DNA of 20,206 nucleotides from CAZLMG01 sp964560765 (GTDB lineage: Bacteria; Bdellovibrionota_B; Oligoflexia; Oligoflexales; CAZLMG01), in assembly GCA_964560765.1 (NCBI GenBank), contig CAZLMG010000056.1:1-20206 (forward strand). Reading direction: 5' to 3'. The first letter of the stretch is position 1, and each line of letters begins with the position of its first letter. Shown here in pieces: positions 13,995 to 20,206 of this stretch. The position numbers and the translations under genes were made by a program. Below the pieces are notes generated by a model, which saw only the letters and a list, made by a program, of their open reading frames with translations, was not told the DNA's origin and searched no databases.

Positions 13995-15188
13995 GTGGGC
14001 GTTGAGCAAAAATTTCAGGTGCTGATCGTGGGCGGCGGAACGGCTGGGATCTCTGTTGCAGCTCAGTTAAAGCGGCAGCAGCCGACGCTACATATCGGCA
14101 TCATCGAACCCTCGGACAAACATTACTACCAGCCTCTTTGGACGCTTGTGGGTGCGGGCATTTGCAAGTTTTCCGAAAGTGAGCGTTCCGAGCGGGACCA
14201 GATTCCCGCTGGCGTGACCTGGATTCGTGATTTTGCCGTTTCCTTTGTGCCAGCGAACAACACGGTTGTGACCAAGGAACATGGCGCCATCCAGTACGAC
14301 TATTTGGTGGTAGCTCCTGGCATGCAGATCGATTGGCAGAAGATCGAAGGGGTGCAGGAAACCATGGGCAAGAACGGCGTTTGCTCGAACTATTCACAAT
14401 CTACTGTGGAGCGCACGTGGGATACGATTCGTGAGTTTCGAGGTGGCACCGCGATTTTTACTTTTCCCAACACGCCGATCAAGTGTGCAGGCGCGCCACA
14501 AAAGATCATGTATTTGGCCGAGCACTATTTCCGCAAGAGTGGGGTTCGTCAGCAGTCGGAAGTGATGTTCGTTTCGGCAGGTGCCGCGATTTTTGGCGTG
14601 AAGAAGTACGCGGATGCTTTGAATAAGATTATCGCCGAGCGCAATATCAAAACGCTTTTTAAGCACAACTTGGAAAAAGTGGACGCTCAGCGCAAGGTGG
14701 CTGTATTCCGTAATCTAGAAACACAGGAGCTCAAAGAGATTCCATTTGCCATGCTGCATGTGGCGCCGCCCATGAGTGCCCCAGACTTCATCAAGCAAAG
14801 CCCACTTGCCAACGAAGCTGGTTGGATCGATGTGCACAAACACACCATGCGACACAACAAATTTCCTAACATCTTTGGTTTAGGAGATGCGAGTAGCCTG
14901 CCAACCTCGCGCACGGGAGCCGCCATTCGCAAACAAGCACCGATCTTGGTCAGTCACCTTCTGGCGACCATGAGCAACCAGAAATCGAACGCATCTTATG
15001 ATGGCTATGCATCCTGCCCGCTCGTTACGGGTTACGGTAAGTTGATTTTGGCGGAGTTTGATTACGACGGAAAGCCAGCCGAAACGTTTCCCTTTGATCA
15101 AGCGAAGGAGCGGCGCTCCATGTATCTCTTGAAGCGCTATATCCTGCCAGTATTGTACTGGCAGGGGATGATGAAGGGCCGCGCCTAG
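13995..15188 (+). CDS. sqr: Sulfide:quinone oxidoreductase, type II-like
   Basis: A 397-residue FAD enzyme. QVLIVGGGTAGISVA (Gly13-Gly18) is the FAD-binding fold; HYYQPLWTLVGAG matches the conserved SQR active-site segment and NIFGLGDASSLPTSR the second FAD motif. The redox cysteines are Cys164 in PIKCAGAPQKI and Cys341 in YASCPLVTGYGK, the pair expected in SQR, and Cys130 (GVCSNYS) is a possible third. It oxidises sulfide to polysulfide or protein persulfide and passes electrons to quinone at the inner face of the cytoplasmic membrane. The segment YGKLILAEFDY is typical of the bacterial and mitochondrial type. GTG 13995 has GGAGGGG 5 nt upstream; ATG 13971 is in frame but poorer. It is co-transcribed with the permease. 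No dioxygenase or rhodanese gene is here to complete the pathway. Confidence 0.92.
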   Translation: MGVEQKFQVLIVGGGTAGISVAAQLKRQQPTLHIGIIEPSDKHYYQPLWTLVGAGICKFSESERSERDQIPAGVTWIRDFAVSFVPANNTVVTKEHGAIQYDYLVVAPGMQIDWQKIEGVQETMGKNGVCSNYSQSTVERTWDTIREFRGGTAIFTFPNTPIKCAGAPQKIMYLAEHYFRKSGVRQQSEVMFVSAGAAIFGVKKYADALNKIIAERNIKTLFKHNLEKVDAQRKVAVFRNLETQELKEIPFAMLHVAPPMSAPDFIKQSPLANEAGWIDVHKHTMRHNKFPNIFGLGDASSLPTSRTGAAIRKQAPILVSHLLATMSNQKSNASYDGYASCPLVTGYGKLILAEFDYDGKPAETFPFDQAKERRSMYLLKRYILPVLYWQGMMKGRA

Positions 15189-15220
15189 GGTCAAGCTGGC
15201 GTCGACGGAAACTAGGCGCG
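15180..15220. repeat. Inverted repeat holding both convergent stop codons
   Basis: CGCGCCTAG (15180-15188) and CTAGGCGCG (15212-15220) are perfect 9-bp inverted repeats with a 23-nt spacer. The first encodes the last residue and stop of the SQR (RA-stop) and the second, on the other strand, that of the lipoprotein, so both proteins end in Arg-Ala. There is no T-run, so it is not a standard terminator, but a hairpin could work in both directions. Confidence 0.55.
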
Positions 15221-15640
15221 CACGCAGTCGGGACCGGCAAGTTCGACGATGTAGGTGTAGCCGCGGGACGTTACGATCCGGTGTTGGGCCTCGCTCCCAT
15301 CCAAGAAGAAGTCGGTTTCGTAGTCCATTTCTGATAGCACAATGTTTTGGTCTTCAAAAGTGAAGGTGATTTTCTCGCCGCGCAAACTCCAGTTGAAGTT
15401 AAGGTCTTCACCGTAATTGTCACTGATGTTCATCTCACCATCCTGCCAGTCTCGGTCGAGGGGGACGCACTCGGTTGCGAGTCGAGTTTTTCGCCGTGTG
15501 ACACGATCGTATTCATAAATTTCAAAGGTGACATAGTCCGTCGGAGCCGTCTCATACGCCTTGGCCTTGATTTCCATTCCGCACCCTTGCAACATCAACA
15601 TCGCGACGTATAGCAAACCGATTCCATTATGAGCTTTCAT
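15212..15640 (-). CDS. Small lipoprotein, unknown
   Basis: A 142-residue product. MKAHNGIGLLYVAMLMLQGC is a lipoprotein signal (LQGC, Cys20); GGAGGA lies 6 nt before the ATG at 15640. The frame is open further upstream to 15925, but the signal peptide and ribosome site fix the start here. The mature part is beta-rich and acidic (DYVTFEIYEYDRV, NFNWSLRGEKITFTFEDQNIVL, DYETDFFLDG), with Cys57 (ATECVPL) and Cys139 (GPDCVRA) near the ends, possibly a disulfide. It looks like a small immunoglobulin- or calycin-type periplasmic domain, but I do not recognise a family. It converges on the SQR gene and has its own promoter region upstream. Confidence 0.75.
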   Translation of the reverse strand: MKAHNGIGLLYVAMLMLQGCGMEIKAKAYETAPTDYVTFEIYEYDRVTRRKTRLATECVPLDRDWQDGEMNISDNYGEDLNFNWSLRGEKITFTFEDQNIVLSEMDYETDFFLDGSEAQHRIVTSRGYTYIVELAGPDCVRA

Positions 15641-15997
15641 AGACGTTCCTCCATTCGTGTGCTGCCCACTAGAGCAAGGCATGTGCCAATGTGGAAGCAG
15701 ACGCGGTGCATTTGCCGTTTGTGTCGGCGTGCTTGCGATCTCGGGCCGCAAAATGCGGTATTTTTCGATTCGCCGCGAGCAAGGAGGTGTCGGGTTTGGA
15801 TGGGAAACACCTGCCGCTAGACTGTGTCCGAATAGGCACATCTGACATTTTGCGTTGAAGTGGTGGTGGCTTATAAGTCGCACTTTTTTGACACCTAGGC
15901 CGGAAAAGGGGTGATTTGGGCTCATTTCTGGCTGGCATGCGCCTTGCTCTTTAACGGCGACCCCACATACGCGGGAGCATACTGGAGGAAGAGACTC
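15641..15997. other. Divergent intergenic region, no gene
   Basis: About 360 nt between divergent genes. It holds an isolated perfect -35-like TTGACA (15888-15893), with no good -10 at 16-18 nt. AAGGAGG (15781-15787) is followed by a very short frame (ATG at 15799). A longer frame for the + gene is open from GTG 15911 but has no better site than the ATG at 15998. No dyads of note. Confidence 0.4.
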
Positions 15998-16711
15998 ATG
16001 AAATGGAAGTTACTCGTCATTGCCGGAATCATTCTTTTGTTTACCACGGAGCGAGTTTTTGCCGTCGGCGAGTATCGCACGACATGCTCGGTCAGCGCTG
16101 CCCAGGCATCGGTTTCCGTCAGCGCCGCGGACGCCTTTTTGATGCTGGACGGGCCCGTTCGCTTGACCCTTACCGATAGCTTCCATCGCGTGGTGGCGGA
16201 ACAACGGGTGTCGGTAAATGCAAGCTCGCAATCAGGAGATGTGACGCGGTTGTTACAAGTTGAGGTGCCTTGGACGGCCATGCACTGCAACGTTGATATG
16301 AGCGAGGTGCGGGTTTGGGCGAATGGCATGCTTGTGCAGTCGCCGGCGCTGACTCCGGCAGTGGTTGAGCATCATCACTATCATCATGGCCCGCCGGTCG
16401 TGACCACCGAGCGCTACCCCACACGCTCGACGCAGGTGATTGTGCAACGCGAGGCGCCACCGCCACGGCAAACGCAGGTTATCATTCATCGCGAGGCGCC
16501 ACCCAAGCGTGTCGTGGTGGTCGAGCGCGAGAAACCGCGGCGTTCGCGTCACGTGGATAAGGTGATCATTCGGCGGGAAGAGCCGCGTTCTGAGCAACGA
16601 CCGAGCCAGCGTCGGGAAATCCACCGACACGAGTCCCGGCGCGAGACGCGACGCGAACAAAAAGAGTTGCGCGTGCATCTCGAACTGCCGGTGATGCGAG
16701 CGAGCCTCTAA
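15998..16711 (+). CDS. Secreted, highly basic repeat protein
   Basis: A 237-residue product, ATG 15998, GGAGG 9 nt upstream. MKWKLLVIAGIILLFTTERVFA is a signal peptide. A beta-rich region of about 100 residues (LMLDGPVRLTLTDSF, VRVWANGML) ends at a His cluster HHHYHHG (about residue 126). From there the protein is an Arg/Glu/Pro-rich low-complexity tail with imperfect repeats QVIVQREAPP, QVIIHREAPP, VVVVEREKPR, KVIIRREEPR, followed by Arg/His-rich REIHRHESRRETRRE and a short hydrophobic end. The tail would be strongly basic; it could bind metals, nucleic acid or acidic cell-wall polymers. I know no family; these options are inference. It ends convergently with the His/CxxC protein gene. Confidence 0.65.
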   Translation: MKWKLLVIAGIILLFTTERVFAVGEYRTTCSVSAAQASVSVSAADAFLMLDGPVRLTLTDSFHRVVAEQRVSVNASSQSGDVTRLLQVEVPWTAMHCNVDMSEVRVWANGMLVQSPALTPAVVEHHHYHHGPPVVTTERYPTRSTQVIVQREAPPPRQTQVIIHREAPPKRVVVVEREKPRRSRHVDKVIIRREEPRSEQRPSQRREIHRHESRRETRREQKELRVHLELPVMRASL

Positions 16712-16727
16712 GACTTCTAGAAGAGGC
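16704..16727. repeat. Inverted repeat at convergent gene ends
   Basis: GCCTCT (16704-16709) / AGAGGC (16722-16727) with a 12-nt spacer that contains the + stop (TAA 16709-16711), the minus stop (16717-16719) and the palindrome TTCTAGAA. The same geometry is seen at 15180-15220. A possible bidirectional hairpin, without T-run. Confidence 0.4.
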
Positions 16728-17289
16728 CCTGGAGGTGCATGATGGTAAGTACCGTGTAGGCGATCTTCAGGGCACAACCCATGCAAGCCTGGCCGTTTTC
16801 CAATTGAAAGCTGAAGGTCTTTTCACCTATGTCGACGCTGAAGGTTGGGTTCACGTAGTGATTCCCTTCCATGGATTCAGAGCTGAGTGTGACGTCGAAG
16901 GCGGTGCCATTCAGCGAGCCAGAGATGATGCCAGCAGCCGCATTCACCTTCTCCACGATCAAGTCACTTGTCACCGGAGCGCCTGCAAAGTTCGTGGCCT
17001 CGAGTTTGCCGCGAAGAGTTTCCCCGTCTTTGCGAAAGGTTGATTCAAAACGCTGGCTGCCGACACTGAATTGGACGCGGATGCCGTATTCACCTTCGAG
17101 GGGCGTGGCATACAAAGGGATGCTGCCGATGGTGCCAGCCAGGACGTGATCGACATATTGCAGGTGGATGTGTTCGCCCTTTAACTCGCCAACGGAGCCT
17201 TCCTCGTGGGCGTGGGCTGAGATGGGGGCCAGGCAGAGGACGGCGGTAAAGAAGGTGGCTGCGGGTACGGTCATTCGAATTCGAAGCAT
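16717..17289 (-). CDS. Periplasmic His- and CxxC-containing protein under Fur-like boxes
   Basis: A 190-residue product. MLRIRMTVPAATFFTAVLC followed by APISAHA is a signal peptide cut before HEEGS. AGGAGG lies 7 nt before the ATG. The mature protein is beta-rich (FSVGSQRFESTFRKDG, ISGSLNGTAFDVTLSSESM) with His residues near the N-terminus (HEEG, GEHIHLQYVDH) and a CxxC (ACMGC) before a hydrophobic C-terminal segment (ALKIAYTVLTIMHLQGLF). The His and Cys pairs suggest metal binding. The gene starts about 20 nt downstream of a strong Fur-like palindrome, so iron-regulated expression is likely. I do not recognise the family. Confidence 0.75.
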   Translation of the reverse strand: MLRIRMTVPAATFFTAVLCLAPISAHAHEEGSVGELKGEHIHLQYVDHVLAGTIGSIPLYATPLEGEYGIRVQFSVGSQRFESTFRKDGETLRGKLEATNFAGAPVTSDLIVEKVNAAAGIISGSLNGTAFDVTLSSESMEGNHYVNPTFSVDIGEKTFSFQLENGQACMGCALKIAYTVLTIMHLQGLF

Positions 17290-17310
17290 GGGGGGACCTC
17301 CTAATGATAT

Positions 17311-17341
17311 TGAGAATTATTCTCAGTGATAATGAATCTCA
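17311..17341. promoter_or_regulatory. Tandem Fur-box-like palindromes
   Basis: TGAGAATTATTCTCA (17311-17325) is a perfect 7-1-7 dyad that differs from the Fur consensus TGATAAT-N-ATTATCA at one position in each arm. TGATAATGAATCTCA (17327-17341) is a second, weaker copy (the second arm matches at 5 of 7). They lie between the divergent genes at 17289 and 17421, closer to the first. Confidence 0.75.
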
Positions 17342-17420
17342 CTTACCACAGGGAAATTACAACGAAAAGGCTAAAGTTTTAGGTATCGCTGACCGATAAG
17401 GTGTGCTGGAGGTGCATCTT

Positions 17421-18233
17421 ATGGCGCGTTTTCCGGAACTTGGAAATTGGCTGCAGAGGCTCGCCGTCGCGGGTTTGGCGGTTAGTTGTGGTCAGGAAGC
17501 CGCTCAGCAGCAGGCGCCCCAGGCCGCCCCCGTCCAGGAGGAAGCCGAGCCAGGAATACAGGACGCGGATCTGGAGAAGGATGCCGCGAAGAAAATTGAA
17601 GTCGTGCCGCGCGTGCCCTGCGAGGCTCCGACGGAAGCCAGCAATCTGCGTTCCTCCATCGAGAGCGTGATTAATTTGATCAATGCCTTGCCGCGTCCGG
17701 TGACGATCCCATGCGTGATTGATGTCTTGCCGCGACCTCTGAAGGTCAATGCGACAAGCAGTGCGCTCAGCGTTCAGCCGGCGGAGGGGCTGCAGAATCC
17801 GCGCATCTTTATCGAATTGAATTCGGTGATCTTGACCTTCGCTCTGACGGGAGAGGGCAGTACGACCATCGAGTTTAGTCATATCCTATCGGATACGATG
17901 TCGATCAAAGGCGAGATTGCGTTTCCGGTCAAGGACACTTTGCCGATAACGGCCGCGTATGACGAGATCAAACGGACGACGGGCACGGGCACGCGCTGCT
18001 CGGGTTGTCACTTTAGCGAGGCGGCGGCGGGGGGGACCTTTCCCGATGTGGCCTTTGTCTCGAAGGCTCTGCGGCCCTTTGACAAGAATGATGTCTCGAT
18101 CGACATCCTCCAGCAATTGAAAGATCACTGTGGCAACACGCGCAGCGAGCGCTGCGATATGCTGGATGCTCTATTCCGCGGTGGTGTGCCGCGGCGCTAT
18201 AGCTTTCCGAGTGCGATGCCGACCTTGTTTTAG
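17421..18233 (+). CDS. Lipoprotein with heme-c-type CxxCH motif
   Basis: A 270-residue product; ATG 17421 has GGAGG 8 nt upstream. GLAVSC (Cys23) is an imperfect lipobox. A Gln/Ala/Pro/Glu-rich linker (QEAAQQQAPQAAP) leads to a beta-rich body. At 193-197, CSGCH in TGTRCSGCHFSEA is a c-type heme attachment motif; it sits late in the protein, so a distal ligand and fold are not evident. Further Cys lie at about 67, 98, 236 and 243. It is divergent from the His/CxxC protein and might share its Fur-like control, which would fit a heme protein in iron-responsive periplasmic redox. Heme binding is inferred from the motif alone. Its stop overlaps the stop of the next convergent gene by 2 nt. Confidence 0.6.
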   Translation: MARFPELGNWLQRLAVAGLAVSCGQEAAQQQAPQAAPVQEEAEPGIQDADLEKDAAKKIEVVPRVPCEAPTEASNLRSSIESVINLINALPRPVTIPCVIDVLPRPLKVNATSSALSVQPAEGLQNPRIFIELNSVILTFALTGEGSTTIEFSHILSDTMSIKGEIAFPVKDTLPITAAYDEIKRTTGTGTRCSGCHFSEAAAGGTFPDVAFVSKALRPFDKNDVSIDILQQLKDHCGNTRSERCDMLDALFRGGVPRRYSFPSAMPTLF

Positions 18234-19060
18234 TGCTCGGGGCAGCGAAACACTTCGATGCTGCCCGGCGCTGCCTTCAGCTTCGGATAGAAAATGATGC
18301 GAAACATCTCTGCCAAGCTCGTGCGCCGATTCGGCGTTTCGAAAATATATTGATCAGACCAGTCGCGGCGGATCGGTCGATAGATGATGGCGTCGTTTTC
18401 GTCGTCAAACTCTAAAGCAAAGGCGTTCGGACTCATCAGTGACGCGACCTCCGCCACGTAGCGAATGCGGTTGAGGTCCGGGTTGCGGTTATCGCGCGGC
18501 AAGTGCACGCGGACGCCGCAGTCGACGAGACCTGGGACGTCCAGGCGCAAGGAGGCGCGCGGCTTTGTCAGTTCGGCGAGCGGTACGGGATCAGTGTCGG
18601 TGATGTTGTATGTGGGCTGGCTGATCAACGTGGCTTCGCAGAGGACCTGAGTCGAAAAGCGCTCGTCGGCAAATGAGATGGGGGTCTCGTGGGTGAGTTT
18701 GCGGAAGGTCTCACTCTTGCCGATGGGTGGCGCGCTGAATCCCGAAGGCGCGTCGTAAGTCACGAAGTCGGCTTCCAGCGAGGGTGGAGAGACTCCGGGA
18801 GTACCCGGTACGCGGCGCAGAGTGATGGAGAAGCTTTCGGGGCTCTGTCCGTAGACGTGTTGGAAGTGGGCGAAGGTGCGGTCGGTGGCATCCAGATGAA
18901 ATTTGAGCGTCTGACCGCGGGGAATGCCGTTTTCTTGGACGATACAAGCGCCGACAAGGCGTTCGCTCTCCTTGGCCGCATGGGCCGTGGGGATGGCGGC
19001 GGTGGTGATGAGGGCCAGCAACAGGCTTGCTGTGGCGAGATAGGATGGACTGAAATTCAT
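18230..19060 (-). CDS. Secreted protein divergent from a LysR regulator
   Basis: A 276-residue product; AAGGAGT lies 5 nt before the ATG. MNFSPSYLATASLLLAL and the following TTAAIPTAHA are a signal peptide. The mature protein has scattered Cys (about 39, 144, 182 and 273) and beta-rich segments such as LKFHLDATDRTFAHF, FSITLRRVPG, ASLRLDVPGLVDCG and IEVFRCPEH. I recognise no family. It ends exactly against the convergent CxxCH lipoprotein gene (stop codons overlap). Divergent from a LysR-type regulator 143 nt away, it is the likely regulated target. Confidence 0.7.
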   Translation of the reverse strand: MNFSPSYLATASLLLALITTAAIPTAHAAKESERLVGACIVQENGIPRGQTLKFHLDATDRTFAHFQHVYGQSPESFSITLRRVPGTPGVSPPSLEADFVTYDAPSGFSAPPIGKSETFRKLTHETPISFADERFSTQVLCEATLISQPTYNITDTDPVPLAELTKPRASLRLDVPGLVDCGVRVHLPRDNRNPDLNRIRYVAEVASLMSPNAFALEFDDENDAIIYRPIRRDWSDQYIFETPNRRTSLAEMFRIIFYPKLKAAPGSIEVFRCPEH

Positions 19061-19117
19061 GGGGTACTCCTTGAGTTACATGGGTCATGGGAGATGGCTA
19101 GTCGTCGCCTTTTCCCG

Positions 19118-19134
19118 AACCAATTTCTTTGGTT
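19118..19134. promoter_or_regulatory. Dyad in the LysR/target intergenic region
   Basis: AACCAA (19118-19123) / TTGGTT (19129-19134), perfect 6-bp arms with a 5-nt spacer, between the divergent LysR gene and its neighbour. The spacing (T-N11-A scale) suits a LysR-type site, but no other copy is seen. Confidence 0.3.
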
Positions 19135-19197
19135 GGCGTTGAGATGTATGTAGCCCTGGATAATGTGGAAAAATAGTGAATGTTAGTGATAGTATGG

Positions 19198-19209
19198 TTC
19201 CATATGGAA
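19198..19209 (+). promoter_or_regulatory. 12-bp palindrome across the LysR start codon
   Basis: TTCCATATGGAA is a perfect palindrome and contains the ATG at 19204. A bound protein here would block the gene's own translation start or transcript; autoregulation is possible. It could also be chance, since 12-bp palindromes occur every few kb. Confidence 0.25.
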
Positions 19210-20106
19210 ACCAATCGTTTGCAGCAATTTTGTGTGATCGTCGAGACCGAGAATATGCGGCGTGCTGCCGATCTGCTGCATCTGTCCCACAGCGCATTGT
19301 CCAAATCCATGGGGGTCTTGCAGGCTGAGCTGGGGGTGCGCCTATTGATGCCAGAAGGGCGCGGCATTGCGGTGACCGAGGCTGGGCGCAGGCTGTATCA
19401 GCGGGCCAAAGAGCTTCTAGGACAGGTCGAGCGCTTCTGCGATGAAGCGCGTGGTCAGACCGAGAGGCGGCCGATATTTCGCATTGCCACCTTTGAGGTG
19501 TTTAGCACCTATTTCCTGAGTCATTGGTTGACGGCGCGAGCGGGCACTGCAAAGGACAAAGATGCGGCGCTTGCCGAATTTCTCGTGCGTGAGGCCACTC
19601 CAGGACGCATGGAGGAGTTAGTGGTTGCGGGGGAGGCTGATTGCGGCTTGACCTATATTCCCATCCCGCATCGGGAATTGATCTTGGACCAGGTGGCCAC
19701 TATCGACATGGGACTATTTGGTCGGCGGGATCGCTTCTCGGGGAGAAAATTGAACGAGTTGCCGTTTGCCGCGCCCTCGATTCCGGTGGAGGGTGCGCCT
19801 ACGCGGGTGCGCGGACTCGACGGTTGGCCTGACGATCGTGTGCCGCGGCAAGTGCCGTATCAAGTGGACATGCTAGAGACGGCTTTGGCGTTAGCGCGCA
19901 GCGGATTGGCGGTGGCGTGGCTGCCGAAGTTTGTCGTGCGTCTCCACAATCAGCAGTTGGCCGAGGAGTTTCGCCTGGCCGCACTGCAACCGGCGGGGCT
20001 GCCCAAAGTCGAGCCCCATCCCGTGTACCTCATGCGCAAGAAGTCGGTGCCCGAGTCGCCCCTGTACCGCAGCCTAGCATCGGCGCTGCGGCGATTGGGG
20101 AGTTGA
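19204..20106 (+). CDS. LysR-type transcriptional regulator
   Basis: A 300-residue protein. The N-terminal winged helix-turn-helix is canonical (METNRLQQFCVIVETENMRR, AADLLHLSHSALSKSM, LQAELGVRLL, residues 1-55), then the linker helix (EAGRRLYQRAKELLGQ) and a substrate-binding-like effector domain with FRIATFEVFSTYFL (about 92-105), DCGLTYIPIP (about 150) and GLAVAWLPKFVV (near 230). LysR proteins usually activate a divergent gene in response to a small ligand. Here the divergent neighbour is a secreted protein of unknown function. No good Shine-Dalgarno precedes ATG 19204; an upstream in-frame start at 19180 (TTG) has none either. Ligand unknown. Confidence 0.9.
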   Translation: METNRLQQFCVIVETENMRRAADLLHLSHSALSKSMGVLQAELGVRLLMPEGRGIAVTEAGRRLYQRAKELLGQVERFCDEARGQTERRPIFRIATFEVFSTYFLSHWLTARAGTAKDKDAALAEFLVREATPGRMEELVVAGEADCGLTYIPIPHRELILDQVATIDMGLFGRRDRFSGRKLNELPFAAPSIPVEGAPTRVRGLDGWPDDRVPRQVPYQVDMLETALALARSGLAVAWLPKFVVRLHNQQLAEEFRLAALQPAGLPKVEPHPVYLMRKKSVPESPLYRSLASALRRLGS

Positions 20107-20153
20107 GGGGCAGGTGGACGTCCGGCTCATTGCGGAGCCAATTGAACTCCAAG

Positions 20154-20169
20154 ACTAGGGCCTGTCCCT
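20154..20169 (-). repeat. Dispersed 16-bp repeat, copy 2, inverted
   Basis: On the minus strand AGGGACAGGCCCTAGT, 15/16 identical to the first copy (52-67) but in the opposite orientation. GTCAGCTAA at 20190-20198 is the complement of the TTAGCTGAC block found beside copy 1. A short hairpin GGCTC-N6-GAGCC (20124-20139) lies between the LysR stop and this repeat. Confidence 0.5.
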
Positions 20170-20206
20170 CTTTTGGCTAATTCGCAGTAGTCAGCTAAAA
20201 TGCGTT

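Noticed and set aside
15888..15893. Perfect TTGACA as promoter of the 15998 gene
   Set aside because: No acceptable -10 at 16-18 nt spacing.
15641..15925. Longer start for the small lipoprotein (to 15925)
   Set aside because: The signal peptide with LQGC and GGAGGA both point to 15640.
1..20206. CRISPR arrays, tRNA or rRNA genes, prophage or IS transposase genes
   Set aside because: None seen: no regularly spaced repeats, no tRNA-like cloverleaf recognised, no transposase or phage motifs.

Overview
The window is about 20 kb of moderately GC-rich bacterial chromosome, rich in genes for secreted proteins and lipoproteins. A TIGR02147/DUF4423-type regulator, many lipobox proteins with no recognisable family, class III pilin-like leaders and a two-gene sulfide-detoxification operon together suggest a predatory-lineage or delta-like proteobacterium (Bdellovibrionota/Oligoflexia). 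That placement is inference from family content; there is no rRNA or marker gene here.

Layout. 1-783: degenerate sequence with a 16-bp dispersed repeat near its start and frameshifted open stretches. 784-1455 (-): small outer-membrane-barrel-like protein. 1745-1904 (+): wreck of a response-regulator receiver domain, followed 17 nt later by an intact short LOV blue-light photoreceptor (1922-2506). 2532-5343 (-): likely operon of two paralogous lipoproteins with a TIGR02147 regulator between them, preceded by a perfect 9-bp inverted repeat. 5623-6660 (+): secreted protein with a nucleotidyltransferase-like GS...DxD motif and a promoter that predicts a leaderless mRNA. 6721-9771 (-): 1016-residue Ser-linker lipoprotein with a clear terminator. 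10008-10799 (+): membrane-anchored protein, whose end overlaps the C-terminal scrap of an internally deleted TauE/SafE permease gene (10782-11031, -).

11356-13085 (+): two pilin-like proteins, the first carrying a duplicated Cys-rich module. 13173-15188 (+): intact TauE/SafE permease and a sulfide:quinone oxidoreductase, behind a promoter embedded in inverted repeats; this pair should oxidise sulfide and export a sulfur product. 15212-15640 (-): small lipoprotein. 15998-16711 (+): secreted basic repeat protein. 16717-17289 (-) and 17421-18233 (+): divergent pair, a His/CxxC periplasmic protein and a CxxCH lipoprotein, with a strong Fur-box-like palindrome between them. 18230-19060 (-) and 19204-20106 (+): secreted protein diverging from a LysR-type regulator. 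The window ends with an inverted copy of the starting repeat.

The strongest signals are the LOV photoreceptor beside a gutted receiver gene, and a second gene (TauE/SafE) gutted in the same way, with both ends kept and the middle lost. Others are the operator-like dyads ahead of the lipoprotein/TIGR02147 and sulfide operons, the Fur boxes, and the inverted repeat pair at the window edges.
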